64,000 bases of DNA, from contig JAKQNR010000006.1 of the NCBI GenBank assembly GCA_029565685.1, positions 186,001 through 250,000 of the forward strand. Direction: 5' to 3'. Each line of letters begins with the position of its first letter. The stretch's first letter is position 1. A program made the position numbers and the translations under genes. The notes under the pieces are model-generated. The model was given only the letters and a program-made list of their open reading frames with translations. It had not been told where the DNA came from and did not search any database. Shown here piece after piece: positions 61,623 through 64,000 of this stretch. Source of the stretch: a bacterium (GTDB lineage Bacteria; Zhuqueibacterota; Zhuqueibacteria; Residuimicrobiales; Residuimicrobiaceae).

Positions 61623-61970
61623 AAAATAAAATCGCTCCGTTTTTTACAACAGGTCAAGAAACTGCGAAACTCTTGTTGTAAGGATGCAAACATCTTTACG
61701 CTTTCTGAAAGAATCGGCTCGAAGAAAAATTTTCACCTGATTTTAGGTCGGGTCAAGCCCTTGACATTTATTCGAGCATCAAACCGCTTTCCAATTACTC
61801 TTTCATGCAAGCGCCCCGTGAAGCCAAGGCCCCTTGGCCCTTTAAATGGTTTTGAACCTGCGGGCAGCTCGCCTTCGCTTTTTACCGGCCGCTCTACGAG
61901 CGCGCGAAATTCACTTCACCCCCAAGGGACGGAGCGCGGAAGCGGTGAAACGGACAGGAGGGTCAGCACA
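61623..61970. other. Intergenic region with inverted repeats, no gene
   Basis: 348 bp between the MATE start and the DUF1684 stop. Three small inverted repeats are visible: TACAACA / TGTTGTA (61645-61651 and 61674-61680), GTCAAG-CC-CTTGAC (61752-61765) and GCCAAGG-CC-CCTTGGC (61823-61838). The first two lie where MATE promoter elements would be and could bind a regulator. I see no credible open frame or terminator. Confidence 0.4.
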
Positions 61971-62891
61971 TCAGTGTGAGGCGTTTCCCTGGTAGCGCTT
62001 TTCACCGGCGCGAACGGCGATAGTCAGCCGGTTGCTTTCCGGCGGCAGGGGACAGGTTGCATAGGGCGTAAACGAACAGGGAGGATTATAGGCTTTGTTG
62101 AAATCAATGAACGTCTCGAAAGCAGAATCCGGCCGCGCCACATAGAGAAAACGGCCGCCGCCGTAGGTCTCCTCACCGCTGGTGGCATCGGCGAAGATGA
62201 CGAAAAAGGGCTCCTCCCTTCCCTCCTCCAGCACGTCCAGCCGGAATTCGCGGTTCTGCAAGGTAAAGAGCAGAGCGCCGGGACACGGCTGGTCTTCAAC
62301 CTGACCCACCACATTGACGATCCGCAGGGTTTTCACCGGCTCATAAGCGATGAATTTCGCTTTAACCCGCCAGGCCGGATCGACTGGAAAACGATCGATG
62401 CCCCGGAAGGTTCTTCGATTGACATGAGTGCTGTCGCGCAGACGCACGGCGAAGCGGCCCCCGCGTTGAATGATATGCCAGGACAGCGCGTTATAAAAAA
62501 GCAGGGTCGGCCGGCCCTGAGCATCGCTCTGCAGCTCCCCATCCGCAGCGAGGGTATGATCGGCGGTCAAAATAGCTGCACCCGGCTGCACGCGCAAACG
62601 GACTGAATTTTTATCGACGATGAATGCGCCCATCTGATCCGGGCAGCTCTCAGCCGGAAAGACCACCGCATTGCCGGCTGCACGGCCGAAAGAATTTTCA
62701 CCTTGCTCAAGCCAGAAGAAGCCGGCCAGACTCAACCATCCGTCGGGTTTGGTCAGCTGGGCGACGCGACGGCGATGCCACGCTTCGATCTCCGCCCGAT
62801 AGGCGGCATCCGCCGACCGGTCGCCGGGCGATGAACAGAGATTCATCATCGCCGCAAACGACATCGCCATGATTCGGACTGTTCGGTTCAT
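61971..62891 (-). CDS. DUF1684 lipoprotein
   Basis: 306 residues with a lipoprotein-like leader (MNRTVRIMAMSFAAMMNLC). The body is the DUF1684 fold: IEAWHRRRVAQLTKPDGWLSLAGFFWLEQGENSFG at the start, then RFPVDPAWRVKAKFIAY and the family's ending block DFNKAYNPPCSFTPYATCPLPPESNRL, with IAVRAGEKRY. Function unknown, sometimes annotated as an enzyme of the flavin-binding split barrel type. The start overlaps the glgC stop by 4 bp (ATGA), an unexpected coupling. Confidence 0.85.
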   Translation of the reverse strand: MNRTVRIMAMSFAAMMNLCSSPGDRSADAAYRAEIEAWHRRRVAQLTKPDGWLSLAGFFWLEQGENSFGRAAGNAVVFPAESCPDQMGAFIVDKNSVRLRVQPGAAILTADHTLAADGELQSDAQGRPTLLFYNALSWHIIQRGGRFAVRLRDSTHVNRRTFRGIDRFPVDPAWRVKAKFIAYEPVKTLRIVNVVGQVEDQPCPGALLFTLQNREFRLDVLEEGREEPFFVIFADATSGEETYGGGRFLYVARPDSAFETFIDFNKAYNPPCSFTPYATCPLPPESNRLTIAVRAGEKRYQGNASH

Positions 62892-64000
62892 CGGGAGGAT
62901 GGCCTTCCCAAGGCTTTTCCCTCAGAGGGAAGAGCGCCTCGGATATAAGCGCCTTCCCGCGGTTTGTATTCGCCGTAGCTCAACGGCGTCGTATGCGGTT
63001 CGACGATGGAGTTGCGGAATATTTTGATCCGCTCCGGCACCACGGCTTTTTTTCCCACCAGGGTCAATCCGCTGTATAGATGATCGGGATATTTTTCATT
63101 GGGCTGTTCGCTGGGGCCTGGTCCGCCGACCCGGCAGGCCGGACCGAACACGACGCCCTTGTCGGCGATCACTGAAGACACTTCCGCTTTTGCGCCGATG
63201 CGCACATCGTGCATGATGACCGCGTCTCTGACCACTGCACCGGCCGCCACGTGCACGCCGGGCGAGAGCACGGAATTCAAAACAGCGCCTTCGATGACGC
63301 AACCGGCGGAGATCAGAGCATTTTGGATTTTTGCAGAAGGCGCTACCACGGCAGGCGGCCGATCTCCGAGCGACCCCTCGTCATCGATGTTGGTGCGCAC
63401 GCCCCATTCGGGCAAATTCAATCCAGAGCCGGGCGTCAGAATATCCATGTTGGTCTGCCAGTAGGCTTTGAGGGTGCCGACGTCCGCCCAATACCCGCTG
63501 AACAGGTAAGCGTACACCGGCGCGACGCCGATGGCGTCGTTGATGATATTTTTGCCGAAATCATGGCCTCGTCGCCCGGCCAGGCTCTTTTCAAGGAACT
63601 CGAAATCGATCACGTACACGCCCATGGAGGCCAGGTTGCTCTTTGCTTTCGCCGGCTTTTCCTCCCAAGCGGTGATGCGCTGCTCGTCATCCACCTGGGC
63701 GATGCCGAAATGGTGGGTCTCCTCCCAGGCGACCCGCATCATGGCGATGGTAATGGCCGCTTTTTTCTGTTTGTGAAATTCCACCATGGCGGCGTAATCC
63801 ATCTTGTAGATATGATCACCGGACAGGATCAGCACCCGTTGTGCGCCATAGCGTACGGCAAAGTCGAGATTTTGCGCCACGGCGTCGGCGGTGCCGCGGT
63901 ACCAGTCGAAATCCTCGCGCCCGGTAGAGGGCGGCAGGATCTTGGCGCAGCGGCGGCGGCCGATCAGGTCCCAGGCCTCGCCGGAGCCGATATGCCCCAT
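62888..64000 (-). CDS. glgC: Glucose-1-phosphate adenylyltransferase, N-terminus cut by the window edge
   Basis: 370 residues visible of a normal ~420; roughly the first 50-90, including the GGxGxRL loop, lie outside. WYRGTADAVAQNL, SGDHIYKMDYAAM, EEKPAKAKSNLASMGVYVIDFEFLE and SGYWADVGTLKAYWQTNMDI are the conserved ADP-glucose pyrophosphorylase blocks, followed by the left-handed beta-helix (AKIQNALISAGCVIEG). It makes ADP-glucose for glycogen. Overlaps the DUF1684 gene by 4 bp. Confidence 0.95.
   Translation of the reverse strand: MGHIGSGEAWDLIGRRRCAKILPPSTGREDFDWYRGTADAVAQNLDFAVRYGAQRVLILSGDHIYKMDYAAMVEFHKQKKAAITIAMMRVAWEETHHFGIAQVDDEQRITAWEEKPAKAKSNLASMGVYVIDFEFLEKSLAGRRGHDFGKNIINDAIGVAPVYAYLFSGYWADVGTLKAYWQTNMDILTPGSGLNLPEWGVRTNIDDEGSLGDRPPAVVAPSAKIQNALISAGCVIEGAVLNSVLSPGVHVAAGAVVRDAVIMHDVRIGAKAEVSSVIADKGVVFGPACRVGGPGPSEQPNEKYPDHLYSGLTLVGKKAVVPERIKIFRNSIVEPHTTPLSYGEYKPREGAYIRGALPSEGKALGRPSSR

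Overview
The window looks like a chromosomal segment of a Gram-negative bacterium of the FCB superphylum, most like candidate division KSB1 or Calditrichota (inference from gene content; no rRNA or ribosomal marker is present). Four secreted proteins end in the NYPNPFN-type C-terminal sorting/FlgD-like domain common in that group. Other pointers are outer-membrane proteins, MATE and RND-like adaptor parts, and many DUF families (DUF3160, DUF1080, DUF1684, DUF4838, GH123/DUF4091) shared with planctomycete and FCB carbohydrate degraders. Promoters that can be read are sigma70-like, with a recurring -10 of TACATT or TATATT. No tRNA, rRNA, IS element, phage gene or CRISPR array was seen.

Layout. 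1-22185 is a run of mostly secreted proteins: a DUF3160 protein, a beta-helix glycosidase, a C69 dipeptidase, a translationally coupled pair (unknown membrane protein plus a methyltransferase-like/PQQ-propeller/PA14 fusion), an FG-GAP protein, a Tat-exported FAD oxidoreductase, a secreted glutamine-amidotransferase-like protein, a beta-propeller/GH123 fusion, a GH33 sialidase and a small unknown secreted protein. 22270-29865 is a minus-strand sugar operon: sugar MFS porter, ROK kinase, GH3 glycosidase, GH101/DUF5696-like protein, DUF1080 protein. 30178-36193 holds an adaptor plus two MacB/FtsX permeases and a ribose-type binding protein plus permease; neither set has its ATPase here. 36203-47355 mixes a DUF4838 glycosidase-like protein, an RsbU-type phosphatase, a thioesterase, an RsmB-like rRNA methyltransferase, two MFS porters and a P2A Ca2+-type ATPase, closed by a perfect bidirectional terminator.

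47758-57958 is the most novel block. It encodes a giant membrane-anchored protein with two related TIM-barrel domains flanking a DUF2334 polysaccharide deacetylase, then a processive GT2 synthase, a small outer-membrane barrel overlapping it by 4 bp, and a secreted FG-GAP protein, with a convergent wecB. Together they suggest a synthase-dependent exopolysaccharide system in the pga/pel/Nfr mould but with a different part list. 58081-64000 holds a nitroreductase, a NagX/HGSNAT-like acetyltransferase, a MATE exporter, a DUF1684 lipoprotein and the 3' part of glgC.

Working together, the sialidase, GH123, GH101-like, GH3, ROK kinase, NagX-like and sugar porter genes point to foraging on amino-sugar-rich glycans; the EPS block and WecB point to making one.
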